A stretch of DNA of 64,000 nucleotides, taken from JAICYJ01 sp963737445 (GTDB lineage: Bacteria > Actinomycetota > Thermoleophilia > Gaiellales > JAICJC01). A program made the position numbers and the translations under genes. Positions 46,668 to 56,059 of the stretch are shown here, in pieces (position 1 is the first letter of the stretch; every line of letters starts with the position of its first letter). The stretch spans positions 310,001 through 374,000 of the forward strand of contig CAVTSO010000009.1 of assembly GCA_963737445.1 (NCBI GenBank), read 5' to 3'. Below the pieces are notes generated by a model. It saw only the letters and a program-made list of their open reading frames with translations. It searched no databases and was not told the DNA's origin.

Positions 46668-47083
46668 TGGCCGAGCAGACGTTCAATGACCGCGTGATCG
46701 AGCAGTACCGCGCTACCGGCGGTTCGGTGACGATGCTCTACGAGGACTCGACGCTCGTGCTGGTCACGATGCGCGGCGCACGCAGCGGCCGCGAGATCAC
46801 GCTGCCACTCGAGTTCATGGAGTGGGACGGCGTGCTGCATGTGTTCGCCACCAAGTCGGGTGCACCCACCAACCCCGGCTGGTACCACAACCTGCTGGCG
46901 AACCCGGACGTGACTGTCGAGCATGGGCGCGAGACGTTCACCGCGCGCGCTCGCCTGCTCGAGGCGGACGAGCGCGACCGCATGTGGCGCCGGCTGGTCG
47001 AGATGAAACCGCGCTTTGCGGAGTATGAGCAGAAGACCGACCGGGCGTTCCCGGTGTTCGCGCTCGATCGCCTAGATGATTGA
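46667..47083 (+). CDS. Deazaflavin (F420)-dependent nitroreductase-family protein
   Basis: 138 residues of the Ddn type: RGARSGREITLPLEF and NPGWYHNLLANPDVTVE are signature blocks. Such proteins use F420H2 to reduce quinones or nitro compounds. Presence implies F420 synthesis, typical of actinobacteria. Translationally coupled to the MOSC gene. Confidence 0.85.
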   Translation: MAEQTFNDRVIEQYRATGGSVTMLYEDSTLVLVTMRGARSGREITLPLEFMEWDGVLHVFATKSGAPTNPGWYHNLLANPDVTVEHGRETFTARARLLEADERDRMWRRLVEMKPRFAEYEQKTDRAFPVFALDRLDD

Positions 47084-47105
47084 TCGATGTCTCCGTGGTG
47101 TCCAA

Positions 47106-47158
47106 GGCGCAAGGCATCGCCTTGCGCCGGTCGGGAGTGATCTGCGATCACGCAGATC
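47106..47158. terminator. Two perfect hairpins between convergent genes
   Basis: A 10-bp stem (GGCGCAAGGC/GCCTTGCGCC, 3-base loop, 47106-47128) and an 8-bp stem (GATCTGCG/CGCAGATC, 47139-47158). No T-run. They sit between the convergent F420-type gene and dapB and may terminate both. The rest of 47084-47303 holds nothing recognisable. Confidence 0.5.
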
Positions 47159-47303
47159 GCGAATGGCAGGGAGCGTCAATGCCGGGTCGTATTGGCGCGA
47201 CCACGGAGGCGACGGTTCGCAGCCGTAGCCACCCCAGCCGACGCCGATGTTAGACCGGTCGCAGCGGTCCAGGCCCGCGAGAGATATCGATCAACCATCT
47301 CAA

Positions 47304-47969
47304 CTAGAGGAGCGCTTCGAGGCCGGTGGTGAGCCCGGGCGGCAGCTCGCGGACGCGCTTGACCGCGAGCAGGACGCCGGGCGCGAAGGCGGCGCGGGAG
47401 CTGGTGTCGTGGCGGATCGTGAGCGTCTCGCCGGCGCCGCCCAGGATCACCTCCTGGTGGGCCACCATCCCGGGCAGCCGCACGCTGTGGATCGGGACGT
47501 CGCCGCCCATGCGGGCGGCCGTGGCCAGGGCGGTGCCGGACGGGGCGTCCTTCTTGGTGTCGGCGTGCAGCTCGACGATCTCGGCTGCGGGCAGGTGGCG
47601 GCTGGCCTGCTCGGCGAACTGCATCATCAGCACCGCCCCGATCGCGAAGTTGGCGGCATGGAACAGCTGCACACCGGCCGCGGCCGCCTCCGCGCCCAAC
47701 TCCTCCAGACGCTCGGTGGCCAGTCCAGAGGTGCCCAGTACCAGCGGCACGCGCGCGTCGATGCAGAGCCGGCAGGCGGGCTCGGCGAACTCGGGCGCGG
47801 TGAAGTCGACGACGACGTCGCCCCGTCCGGCCGCCAGCGCATCGGCCAGTCCGATGCCGAGCGAGGGTGCCGCCGCGGCGGCCATCGTCAGGTCGGCGTC
47901 GGCCTCGATCGCGGACGCGAGGGCCCGGCCGACCTGGCCCGAGGCGCCTGACAGGATCACGCGGATCAT
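47304..47969 (-). CDS. dapB: 4-hydroxy-tetrahydrodipicolinate reductase
   Basis: 221 residues, shorter than the usual ~245-270. NAD(P)-binding GASGQVGR at the N-terminus and the catalytic block ELHADTKKDAPSGTA, which keeps the key His and Lys but has Ala in place of the second His of HH. It reduces the DapA product. Follows the M16 peptidase gene. Confidence 0.92.
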   Translation of the reverse strand: MIRVILSGASGQVGRALASAIEADADLTMAAAAAPSLGIGLADALAAGRGDVVVDFTAPEFAEPACRLCIDARVPLVLGTSGLATERLEELGAEAAAAGVQLFHAANFAIGAVLMMQFAEQASRHLPAAEIVELHADTKKDAPSGTALATAARMGGDVPIHSVRLPGMVAHQEVILGGAGETLTIRHDTSSRAAFAPGVLLAVKRVRELPPGLTTGLEALL

Positions 47970-47985
47970 CGCGAGATCGTACTCG

Positions 47986-49257
47986 TCAGGCGAGCGCGGG
48001 GTTCAGCGCGGCCACGGCCTCGCGGAAGCGATCCTCGTCCGGCCCCACGCCGGACACCGATAGGCGGTCGGGTGCAAACAGCTGGCGGGCCAGCGACGCC
48101 ACCGCCTCCGGCTCGACCGAGTCGATCTCAGCGCAGATGCGGTCGAGCGACAGCAGCTCGGTGTCGGTCAGCACCGACTTGCCCAGCCGGCTGGCCCGGT
48201 TCGAGGTCGACTCCATCGACAGCATGATCCGCCCCTTCAGGTTCTCCTTGGAGCGCTGCAGCTCGTCGTCACCGAACTCCCCCTGCCCCATCCCCACCAG
48301 CTGGTCGGCCGTGATACGCATGCACTCGGCCAGGTTGTCCTCGCGGGTGCCGACGTAGACGCCGACCATGCCGGTGTCGGCGTACTGGGAGCCGAAGGTG
48401 TAGACCGAGTAGGCCATGCCGCGCCGCTCCCGGATCTCCTGGAACAGCCGCGACGAGGCCGATCCGCCCAGCATCGAGTCGAGCAGGGAGGCGGCGAAGC
48501 GGCGCCGGTCGGAGCGCTGCAGGCCGAGGCCGGCAAGGCACACGTGGTACTGCTCGCTGGCCTTGGCCTGGAACACGGTCTGCGGGCTCGACTCGCCCAC
48601 CCACACCGGCCGCACGCCGGCCGACGGGTCGGGCACCTTGGCGTAGGCCTCGAAGCGCTGCTGGATGGCGTGCACCAGCGGCTCATGCTCGAGGTTGCCG
48701 GCCGCGGCGATCACGATGTTGGGGCCGACGTAGCGGTTCGCGTGGTAGTCGCGCACCATGGAGGTGTCGATCGCGTTGACCGCCGCGCTGGTGCCGATCA
48801 CGGGCCGGCCCAGCGGATGGTCGCTGAAGACGGCGCCGGCGATCAGGTCGTGCGCGAGGTCGTGGAAGCTGTCCTCGTACATCGCGATCTCCTCCAGCAC
48901 CACCTCGCGCTCGGAGTTGAGCTCGTCTGCGTCGAAGGTGGGTGCCAGCAGCATGTCGCTCATCACGTCCAGCGCCGACTCCAGGTGCGCGTCCAGCACC
49001 CGCGCGTAGAGCACCGTGTACTCCTTCGCCGTGGCGGCGTTCAGCTCGCCGCCGAGGCCGTCGAACACCTGGGCGATCTGCACGCCGGAGTAGCGGGACG
49101 AGCCCTTGAACAGGAGGTGCTCGATGAAGTGGCTGATGCCGGCGCGCTCGGCTGTCTCGTCACGGGAACCGGCACCGATCCAGATCCCGAGCGCGACTGA
49201 GCGCACCGACCTGACATGCTCGGTGACGATTCGCTCTCCGCCATCGAGCGTGGTCAT
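47986..49257 (-). CDS. M16-family zinc peptidase (processing-peptidase type)
   Basis: 423 residues from the ATG at 49257 (an in-frame GTG at 49281 is possible). Zinc motif HFIEH with the distal Glu in the SEREVVLEE block; C-terminal half has the R/Y motif region. Located downstream of pnp as in many actinobacteria and firmicutes. Substrate unknown. Confidence 0.9.
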   Translation of the reverse strand: MTTLDGGERIVTEHVRSVRSVALGIWIGAGSRDETAERAGISHFIEHLLFKGSSRYSGVQIAQVFDGLGGELNAATAKEYTVLYARVLDAHLESALDVMSDMLLAPTFDADELNSEREVVLEEIAMYEDSFHDLAHDLIAGAVFSDHPLGRPVIGTSAAVNAIDTSMVRDYHANRYVGPNIVIAAAGNLEHEPLVHAIQQRFEAYAKVPDPSAGVRPVWVGESSPQTVFQAKASEQYHVCLAGLGLQRSDRRRFAASLLDSMLGGSASSRLFQEIRERRGMAYSVYTFGSQYADTGMVGVYVGTREDNLAECMRITADQLVGMGQGEFGDDELQRSKENLKGRIMLSMESTSNRASRLGKSVLTDTELLSLDRICAEIDSVEPEAVASLARQLFAPDRLSVSGVGPDEDRFREAVAALNPALA

Positions 49258-49340
49258 GGTGTACCGCTGCACTGGGGCCACTCTAGCAGTGGGGTTTGCG
49301 GCGGTCTGTCCCTCGAAAGGGTCAGACCGCCGCAGCCCTG

Positions 49341-51830
49341 TTACCTGTCCCGCCGCGGTCCGCGGCCGCGATCACGGCCGCCGCCACCGCCGCGCGGGCG
49401 GTCGCTCTCGGAGCGCTCCGGCGCGGGGTTGGCCTCGGCCACCGCGATCAGCTGCTCGGGCGTGAGCTCGCCGCCGTCGTCGGTCTTCTTGGCCACCAGC
49501 GTGAGGCCGATGCGGCCGCGGTCCTTGTCGACCTCGACCACGGTCACGCGCACCTTGTCGCCGCGCGCCAGCACCTGCTCGGCCGATGCCAGGCGGCTGC
49601 CCTTGGGCAGGATCCGGCTGACGTGCAGCAGGCCGTCGACGCCCTTGCGCAGCGAGATGAAGGCGCCGAAGTCGGCCAGCTTGACCACCTCGGCGTCGTC
49701 GTAGGTGTCGCCCACCTCGATGTCCTTCGTCATCGCGTCGATCTCGCGCCGGGCGCCCTCGGCCAGCTCGCCGTTGGTGCCGTAGATGCGGATCGTGCCG
49801 TCCTCCTCGATGTCGATCTGCACCTCGTACTCGGCCTCGAGCGAGCGGATCGTCTCGCCGCCCTTGCCGATCACCATGCCGATGTAGTCGGGGTGGATCT
49901 TGGTCGAGACGATGCGCGGCGCGTGTGCCGCCACGTCCTCACGCGGGGCGGCGATCGCCTCGCGCATGGCGTCCAGGATGAACAGCCGCGCGTCCTTAGC
50001 CTGCGACAGCGCGTTGCGCAGGATCTCGGTGGTGACACCGGTGATCTTGATGTCCATCTGCAGCGCCGTGACGCCCGCCTCGGTGCCCGCGACCTTGAAG
50101 TCCATGTCGCCGAGATGGTCCTCGGCTCCCTGGATGTCGGTCAGGATCACGTAGGCGTCGCCTTCCTTGATCAGGCCCATCGCGATGCCTGCAACCGGCG
50201 CCTTGATCGGCACGCCCGCGTCCATCAGCGAGAGCGTCGACCCGCACACCGATGCCATCGACGAGGAGCCGTTCGACTCCATGATCTCCGACACCAGCCG
50301 CAGCGTGTAGGGGAAGTCATCCGCGCTGGGGATGACGGGCAGCAGCGCACGCTCGGCCAGCGCGCCGTGTCCGATGTCGCGGCGCTTGGGGCCGCGCATG
50401 AACCCGGTCTCCCCGACCGAGAAGGGCGGGAAGTTGTAGTGGTGGATGTAGCGCTTGGTCTGATCCAGCGAGAGGTCGTCGATGCGCTGCTCCTCCTTGC
50501 CGGTGCCGAGCGTGCAGAGCGTCAGCGCCTGCGTCTGGCCGCGCGTGAACAGGGCCGAGCCGTGCGTCCTCGGCATCACCGAGACCTCCGACCAGATCGG
50601 CCGGATCTCCGTCTCGGAGCGGCCGTCGGGACGGCGCTTGTCGACCGCGATCTTGGTGCGGACGACCTCCTTGTAGAGCTTGTCGGTGGCCGATCCCACG
50701 GCCGCCTTGGCCAGCGGATCGAGCGGTGCGTGGCCGTGCTCGTCGGCCTCTCCGCGGCTGGGGAAGCCGAGGTCGATCTCGGCCTCGATCTGCTCCAGCA
50801 GCGCGGCCCGCTTGGCCGACTTGAGCTCCTTGGAGTCCTGCTCGGCGTCGGACAGCGCCCGCACCTGGTCGGCGAACTGCTGCTTCACATTGGGGTAGAC
50901 GGCCGCGTCGCGAGCCTCGCTCACCAGCTGATCGATGGCGAACTGCGTGCGCACTCGCTGCAGCATGTCGGCCTCGCTGGAGGAGCCGCTGATCTCGGGC
51001 GCCTCCTCGCGGAAGACCGCGTCGGCCTTGGGCTGGAGGGCCGCCAGGCCACCGGCCTGGATGGCCGCTGCCAGGTCGCCGGAGCGGCTGGAGCGCAGCT
51101 GCTCGGTGACGGCGCCGTCGGACCACTTCGGCATGCCGGCCTTGGCGGCCAGCTCGATCTGCAGCTGGCAGATCTGCTTGATGGCACCGTGCGCCAGCTC
51201 GAGCGCCTCGACCAGCGTGTCCTCGTCGATCTCGTCGGCGCCGGCCTCGACCATGGTGATCGCCTCGGGGGTGCCGCAGACGACCAGGTCGAGCGTCGAG
51301 TCCTGTAGCTCCACCAGCGTCGGGTTCAGCAGCAGCTGGCCGTCGATGCGGCCGATGCGGACTGCGCCCACCGGGCCCATGAAGGGCAGCGGCGACAGCA
51401 TCAGCGCGGCGGACGCGCCGTTCATGCCGAGGATGTCGTGCCCGTGCACCTGGTCGGCCGAGAGCGTGGTGATGATCACCTGCACCTCGTTCTTGTAGCC
51501 CTTCGGCCACAGCGGCCGGATCGGCCGGTCGACCATGCGCGCGGTCAAGATCGCCTTCTCGCCCGACCGGCCCTCGCGCTTGAAAAAGCCGCCCGGGATC
51601 TTGCCGGCGGCGTACATCTTCTCTTCGACGTCCACGGTGAGCGGGAAGAAGTCGGCGCCAGGCCGTCCTTCCGTGCGCCCGACGGCGGTTGCCAGGACAA
51701 CGGTGCCCTCCTGCTTGACCAGCACGGCGCCGTGCGCCTGCTTGGCCACAACTCCGGTCTCGAACGTGATCTCCCGGCCGCCCACGGCGACGGAGAGCCG
51801 TGTTGCCTCTGGCTCCACTGCGATACTCAT
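49341..51830 (-). CDS. pnp: Polyribonucleotide nucleotidyltransferase
   Basis: 829 residues from the ATG at 51830, with AGGAAGGGA upstream. Two RNase PH domains, an inner helical domain, KH domain (VIGKGGETIRSLE) and S1 domain (DFGAFISLRKGVDGLLHVS), ending in an Arg/Gly-rich tail from ~805. It is a 3'-5' phosphorolytic exonuclease. Preceded by rpsO, the classical pair. Confidence 0.96.
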   Translation of the reverse strand: MSIAVEPEATRLSVAVGGREITFETGVVAKQAHGAVLVKQEGTVVLATAVGRTEGRPGADFFPLTVDVEEKMYAAGKIPGGFFKREGRSGEKAILTARMVDRPIRPLWPKGYKNEVQVIITTLSADQVHGHDILGMNGASAALMLSPLPFMGPVGAVRIGRIDGQLLLNPTLVELQDSTLDLVVCGTPEAITMVEAGADEIDEDTLVEALELAHGAIKQICQLQIELAAKAGMPKWSDGAVTEQLRSSRSGDLAAAIQAGGLAALQPKADAVFREEAPEISGSSSEADMLQRVRTQFAIDQLVSEARDAAVYPNVKQQFADQVRALSDAEQDSKELKSAKRAALLEQIEAEIDLGFPSRGEADEHGHAPLDPLAKAAVGSATDKLYKEVVRTKIAVDKRRPDGRSETEIRPIWSEVSVMPRTHGSALFTRGQTQALTLCTLGTGKEEQRIDDLSLDQTKRYIHHYNFPPFSVGETGFMRGPKRRDIGHGALAERALLPVIPSADDFPYTLRLVSEIMESNGSSSMASVCGSTLSLMDAGVPIKAPVAGIAMGLIKEGDAYVILTDIQGAEDHLGDMDFKVAGTEAGVTALQMDIKITGVTTEILRNALSQAKDARLFILDAMREAIAAPREDVAAHAPRIVSTKIHPDYIGMVIGKGGETIRSLEAEYEVQIDIEEDGTIRIYGTNGELAEGARREIDAMTKDIEVGDTYDDAEVVKLADFGAFISLRKGVDGLLHVSRILPKGSRLASAEQVLARGDKVRVTVVEVDKDRGRIGLTLVAKKTDDGGELTPEQLIAVAEANPAPERSESDRPRGGGGGRDRGRGPRRDR

Positions 51831-51902
51831 GTCTTCGATCGTCCCTTCCTCGGGCCGGCCGGATCGCCGGCCCATCCTCTGATGGGCTTGGGTTGGCCGC
51901 CT

Positions 51903-52172
51903 CTAGCGGCGCAATCCCAGCTCCTTGATGAGGGCGCGGTAGCCCTCCAGGTCGTGCTTCTGCATGTAGGTCAGAAGCCGGCGCCGTCGGCCGACCAGCT
52001 TCAGCAGGCCGCGGCGTGAGTGGTGGTCGTGCTGGTGTACCTTCATGTGCTCCGTAAGCTCGGTGATCCGCTGGGTCAGGAGTGCGATCTGCACCCGGGT
52101 CGAGCCGGTGTCATTCGTGTCCCGGCCGTGTGCGCCAACGATCTCTGTCTTCTGCTCTTTGGTAAGCGGCAC
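51903..52172 (-). CDS. rpsO: 30S ribosomal protein S15
   Basis: 89 residues, the standard length. The GTG at 52172 is chosen because AAGGAGG lies 8 bases upstream; the ATG at 52196 in the same frame would leave that site inside the gene. Signature LTEHMKVHQHDHHSRRGLL is present. Confidence 0.95.
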   Translation of the reverse strand: MPLTKEQKTEIVGAHGRDTNDTGSTRVQIALLTQRITELTEHMKVHQHDHHSRRGLLKLVGRRRRLLTYMQKHDLEGYRALIKELGLRR

Positions 52173-52352
52173 GCCTACCACCTCCTTGCCAGTCATAGCT
52201 AGACGCCGACAACCCAGAACGACGCCGGCAAGCTGCGCCGATCCGCGATGCGGTCGAGCGGCAGGGTAGCACAGGGCCTGATCCGGGCCTGCCCGCGGGG
52301 CAGCGCAGGTACGCTTGGCCGAACCGTCCACCATCGAGAGGGGCAGATCGGC

Positions 52353-53291
52353 GTGAGCACTGCGGTAGTCACCGGCGGAGCGGGCTTCCTCGGCTCCCAT
52401 CTCTGCGAGTACCTGCTGGCGCGCGAGTGGCGCGTGATCTGCCTGGACAACCTCGACACCGGGTCGCTGATGAACGTCAAGCACCTGCGCGAGGACCGGT
52501 TCGAGTTTCGCTACCACAACTGCGTGGAGTTCATCGATGTGGCCGAGCCGGTGGACGCAGTGTTCCACCTGGCCAGCCCCGCCAGCCCGGTCGACTACCT
52601 GCGGCTGCCGCTGCACACGCTCAAGGTCGGCTCCTACGGCACCCACAACGCGCTGGGCCTGGCCAAGTTCAAGCGCGCCCGCTTTCTGCTGGCGTCGACG
52701 TCCGAGGTCTATGGCGACCCCGAGGTGCACCCGCAGCGCGAAGAGTACTGGGGCAACGTGAATCCGGTCGGGCCGCGTGGCGTCTACGACGAGGCCAAGC
52801 GCTACTCCGAGGCGCTGACGATGGCCTACCACCGCCAGCAGGGCGTGGACACCCACATCGTGCGGATCTTCAACACGTACGGGCCGCGCATGCGCCAGCA
52901 CGACGGGCGCGCGATCCCCAACTTCATCCGCCAGGCGCTGGAGGGCAAGCCGATCACGATCTTCGGCGACGGCAGCCAGACGCGGTCGTTCTGCTTCGTG
53001 GACGACCTGATCGAGGGCATCTTCCGGCTGACGATGAGCGACTACCACATGCCGGTGAACATCGGCAATCCCAACGAGATGACGCTCCTGGAGCTGGCCG
53101 GCGTGATCCAGCGGATGACCGGGACGACGTCGGAGCTCGTCTACGAAGGGCTGCCCGAGGACGATCCCAAGGTGCGCCAGCCCGACATCACCCGTGCCCG
53201 CGAGGTGCTCGACTGGGAGCCGAAGGTGGGGCTCGAAGAGGGTCTTCGCCGGACGCTCGACAGTCTGGGCGTGACCGCAGTCGCGACGTGA
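52353..53291 (+). CDS. UDP-glucuronate decarboxylase-type NAD-dependent sugar epimerase
   Basis: 312 residues with a GTG start. Rossmann motif TGGAGFLGSHL, catalytic YxxxK in YDEAK, substrate block STSEVYGDP and RIFNTYGPRM. The FxHLASPASP and EYWGNVNPVGPRG patterns are those of UDP-xylose synthase (UXS). It provides UDP-xylose or a related sugar for surface glycans. Overlaps the next gene (GTGA). Confidence 0.88.
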   Translation: MSTAVVTGGAGFLGSHLCEYLLAREWRVICLDNLDTGSLMNVKHLREDRFEFRYHNCVEFIDVAEPVDAVFHLASPASPVDYLRLPLHTLKVGSYGTHNALGLAKFKRARFLLASTSEVYGDPEVHPQREEYWGNVNPVGPRGVYDEAKRYSEALTMAYHRQQGVDTHIVRIFNTYGPRMRQHDGRAIPNFIRQALEGKPITIFGDGSQTRSFCFVDDLIEGIFRLTMSDYHMPVNIGNPNEMTLLELAGVIQRMTGTTSELVYEGLPEDDPKVRQPDITRAREVLDWEPKVGLEEGLRRTLDSLGVTAVAT

Positions 53292-53968
53292 AGGAGCCGT
53301 GCATCGTCGCCCTCGGCGGCGGCGGGTTCGCCGGCGAGCAGGGCGGGCTGCGGCGGTTCATCCTGGAGCAGAGCGGTGTGCAGCGGCCGCGTGCCTGCTA
53401 CCTGCCGACCGCCGGCGGCGATGCGGCCGAGTGGATCGAGCTGGTGCGGGAGCGGGTCGCGGGGATGGCCGAGCTATCGGTGCTGACGCTGTTCCATCGC
53501 GAGGTCTCCGACATCACGGAGCTGCTGCTGTCGCAGGACGTGATCTATGTGGGTGGCGGCAACACGGCCAACATGCTGGCGATCTGGCGGCTGCACGGTG
53601 TGGGCGTGGTGCTGCGCGAGGCGTGGTCGCGCGGGATCGTGCTGGCGGGGGTGTCGGCCGGCGCGAACTGCTGGTTCGACGCGTCCTCGACCGACTCGTT
53701 CGGGCCGGACCTGGCACCACTGAACGACGGCCTCGGCTTCCTCGACGGGAGCTTCTGCCCGCACTACGACGGCGAGCTGTTGCGCAAGCCGACGTACGAG
53801 CGGTGGGTGGCCGAGGGCGTGCTGCCGGCAGGCTACGCGGCGGACGACGGCGTCGGGCTGGTGTTCCGCGGCACGGAGCTGGCCGAGGCGGTCAGCGAGG
53901 TCGACGGCGGCCGCGCCTTCCGGGTGGAAGCGAGCGGCGCGCAGTCGCTGGCGGTGCGCCGCCTCTAG
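53288..53968 (+). CDS. Peptidase E (S51 family, cyanophycinase/dipeptidase E type)
   Basis: 226 residues with a GTG start coupled to the UXS stop. Nucleophile Ser in GVSAGANCWF and VGGGNTANML are diagnostic; CPHYDGE holds a conserved His. Members cleave Asp-X dipeptides or related substrates. The stop codon abuts the inverted-repeat element downstream. Confidence 0.88.
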   Translation: MKEPCIVALGGGGFAGEQGGLRRFILEQSGVQRPRACYLPTAGGDAAEWIELVRERVAGMAELSVLTLFHREVSDITELLLSQDVIYVGGGNTANMLAIWRLHGVGVVLREAWSRGIVLAGVSAGANCWFDASSTDSFGPDLAPLNDGLGFLDGSFCPHYDGELLRKPTYERWVAEGVLPAGYAADDGVGLVFRGTELAEAVSEVDGGRAFRVEASGAQSLAVRRL

Positions 53969-54267
53969 GTGATAGAGAGGTGCCGGGCACCGTTCCATCA
54001 CGCGTGATGCTGCCGTGACAGGCGCGCGACGGTCACGTTCGCGCTCCAGCGTTCGACTGGTGCCGGTCTCCGTCTGAACGGGCGTGAAGACCTCGTGACG
54101 GCGCCGGGCGGGTTGTCACGCTTTCGCGAAGGAAAGTGTTACGAGGCGGTCACACGGGCGCACGGCGTTCAGACGGAGACCGGCGCCGATTGAACGGACC
54201 GCGGGTCACAGCGGCGTCACGTAGAGGTCACTGGTGTTACGACGGTGCCCGGCACCTCTCTATCACC
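53968..54267. repeat. 300-bp inverted-repeat element (MITE-like) between convergent genes
   Basis: The ends are a perfect 26-bp inverted repeat (53968-53993 and 54242-54267) centred on GTGCCGGGCAC. Inside is another perfect 19-bp inverted repeat (54062-54080 and 54166-54184), and the sequences between pair imperfectly with mostly C/T or G/A differences. The whole element can fold as one long hairpin. It encodes no protein. The left end begins at the last base of the pepE stop and the right end contains the ribF stop. No copy is seen elsewhere in the window. Confidence 0.75.
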
Positions 54268-55201
54268 CGGGCGGTTGCCATACCAGCGGCTCGGCGCGGA
54301 CGCCGTCGATGTCGCGGTGCACCTGAGCGACCAGATCCGCGACCGTGTCGAACCGCTGCTCGCCGCGCAGACGCCGCATGAACTCGATCCGCAGCGGCTC
54401 CCCGTAGATGTCCCGGTCGAAGTCCAGCAGGTGCGCTTCGACGCGCACCCGCTCCCGCTCGTCCGAGAAGGTCGGGTTGTAGCCGACGCTGATCGCCGCC
54501 GCGTACGACTCCCCCGGCAGGTGCGCCCGCCCCGCGTAGATGCCGATCGCCGGCATCGCACTCCGCGGCGCCGACTCCAGGTTGGCGGTCGCAAAGCCCA
54601 GTTTGCGGCCGCGCCCGTCGCCGCGCACGACCGTGCCCTCCAGCCACGGCGCCCTTCCCAGCAGCCGCGCCGCATGTTCGACCTCCCCCGCCCCGAACAG
54701 GTCGCGGATCCGCGACGACGACACCGGCACGCCTTCCAGCTCCAGCAGCGGCGCCGGCTGCACCTCGAACCCGAGCCGCTGCCCCGACGCCGCGAGCGTC
54801 TCGATCGACCCCTGTGCCCGGTGCCCGTAGCGATAGTTGCGGCCCACGATCACCAGCCGCGCATCAAGCGCCCCGTGCAGCACCCGTTCTGCGAACTGGT
54901 CGTGCTCGATCTGTGAGAACGCATGGTCGAACCGGATCACGATCAGCTCGTCCGGCCCCAGCTCTGCCACCAGCTGCGACCGCCGCTCCGGCGTCGACAG
55001 CTCGTGGGGAGCCAGCTCGGGGCGCAGCACCACCATCGGATGCGGGTCGAACGTGACCACGCTGGAGCGCGTCCCGCGCGCTGCCGCTGCCGCGATCGCG
55101 GCCTCGATCACGCGCCGGTGGCCGAGGTGGACGCCGTCGAAGCTGCCCAGCGCCACGGTGCGTGCGGCCGGCTCCGCCCGATCGAGGCTGGTCTCGATCA
55201 C
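54263..55201 (-). CDS. ribF: Bifunctional riboflavin kinase/FMN adenylyltransferase
   Basis: 312 residues. FAD synthetase domain with LGSFDGVHLGH (nucleotidyltransferase signature) and SSSRIRDL; riboflavin kinase domain with LGFATANLE and YNPTF. Makes FMN and FAD. Start overlaps the truB stop. The last codons lie in the inverted-repeat element. Confidence 0.95.
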   Translation of the reverse strand: MIETSLDRAEPAARTVALGSFDGVHLGHRRVIEAAIAAAAARGTRSSVVTFDPHPMVVLRPELAPHELSTPERRSQLVAELGPDELIVIRFDHAFSQIEHDQFAERVLHGALDARLVIVGRNYRYGHRAQGSIETLAASGQRLGFEVQPAPLLELEGVPVSSSRIRDLFGAGEVEHAARLLGRAPWLEGTVVRGDGRGRKLGFATANLESAPRSAMPAIGIYAGRAHLPGESYAAAISVGYNPTFSDERERVRVEAHLLDFDRDIYGEPLRIEFMRRLRGEQRFDTVADLVAQVHRDIDGVRAEPLVWQPPG

Positions 55202-56049
55202 GCGTCCAGCACCACGGCCGGTCGCAGTCCGCGCTCATCCGGGCGGCCGATCGCGACCAGCCGGCCGTCGTGCACCAGCCGCACGGGCCCCGTCTCACCC
55301 GCCGCCGGCAGCATCCGCCCGTGCAGCACATCCTCCAGCTCGCGGCCGTCCAGCACCCGCTCCGGCAGGTGCGGCAGCGCCTCGCGCGGCTGGATCATCC
55401 ACGGCCCGTCGCCCTCCTCCAGGATCCGCTCAGGCGAGGCCGCCCGATCCACCGTGAACTCCCCCGCCTCCGTGCGCCGCAGCTCGCTGCAGTAGCCGCC
55501 GGCCGCTGTCGCCGCACCCAGGTCGGCCGCGATCTGGCGAACGTACGTGCCCTTCGAGCAGCGCACGTCGATCACCGCCCGCTGCTCCCCCTCGTCGAAC
55601 GAGACCACCTCCAGCCGCTCGATCGTCACCATCCGCGGCGGCGGCGCCTCGATCTCGCCCCGCCGCATGCGCGCGTAGGAGCGCTCTCCGGCCACGCGCA
55701 CCGCCGACGCCATCGGCACCTCCTGCAGCACCTCGCCGGTGAGCGCGGCCGCCGCCTCCCCCACCGCGGCAGCGTCCGTCCGCCCGCCGGTCTGCGAGAT
55801 CTCGCCCTCCGGGTCGAGCGTCGAGGAGACCGCACCAAACTGCACGACGGCGCGGTAGCGCTTGTCCAGGCCGGACAGGAACGTCGCCAGCCGCGTCGCC
55901 CGCCCCGCCAGCACCAGCAGCAGGCCGGTCGCGAACGGGTCGAGCGTGCCGGCGTGCCCCACCTTCGGGCCGGTCAGCGGCCGCAGCCGGCGGATCACCG
56001 CGAACGACGTCGGTCCCGGGGGCTTGTCGACGAGCAGCAGTCCTGTCAC
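55198..56049 (-). CDS. truB: tRNA pseudouridine-55 synthase
   Basis: 283 residues from the GTG at 56049 (TGLLLVDKPPGPTSF). Catalytic Asp in GHAGTLDPFATG; RCSKGTYVRQIA block present. Makes pseudouridine 55 in the T-loop. Ten bases downstream of nrnA. Confidence 0.95.
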   Translation of the reverse strand: MTGLLLVDKPPGPTSFAVIRRLRPLTGPKVGHAGTLDPFATGLLLVLAGRATRLATFLSGLDKRYRAVVQFGAVSSTLDPEGEISQTGGRTDAAAVGEAAAALTGEVLQEVPMASAVRVAGERSYARMRRGEIEAPPPRMVTIERLEVVSFDEGEQRAVIDVRCSKGTYVRQIAADLGAATAAGGYCSELRRTEAGEFTVDRAASPERILEEGDGPWMIQPREALPHLPERVLDGRELEDVLHGRMLPAAGETGPVRLVHDGRLVAIGRPDERGLRPAVVLDA

Positions 56050-56059
56050 GCGCCGCAGT

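Noticed and set aside
47106..47158. The twin hairpins as a riboswitch of dapB
   Set aside because: They lie downstream of the dapB stop, not upstream, and no known riboswitch consensus is seen; terminator function is simpler.
49296..51308. 670-residue plus-strand frame opposite pnp
   Set aside because: Composition is His/Arg/Leu-rich and unlike any protein; pnp on the other strand is complete and conserved.
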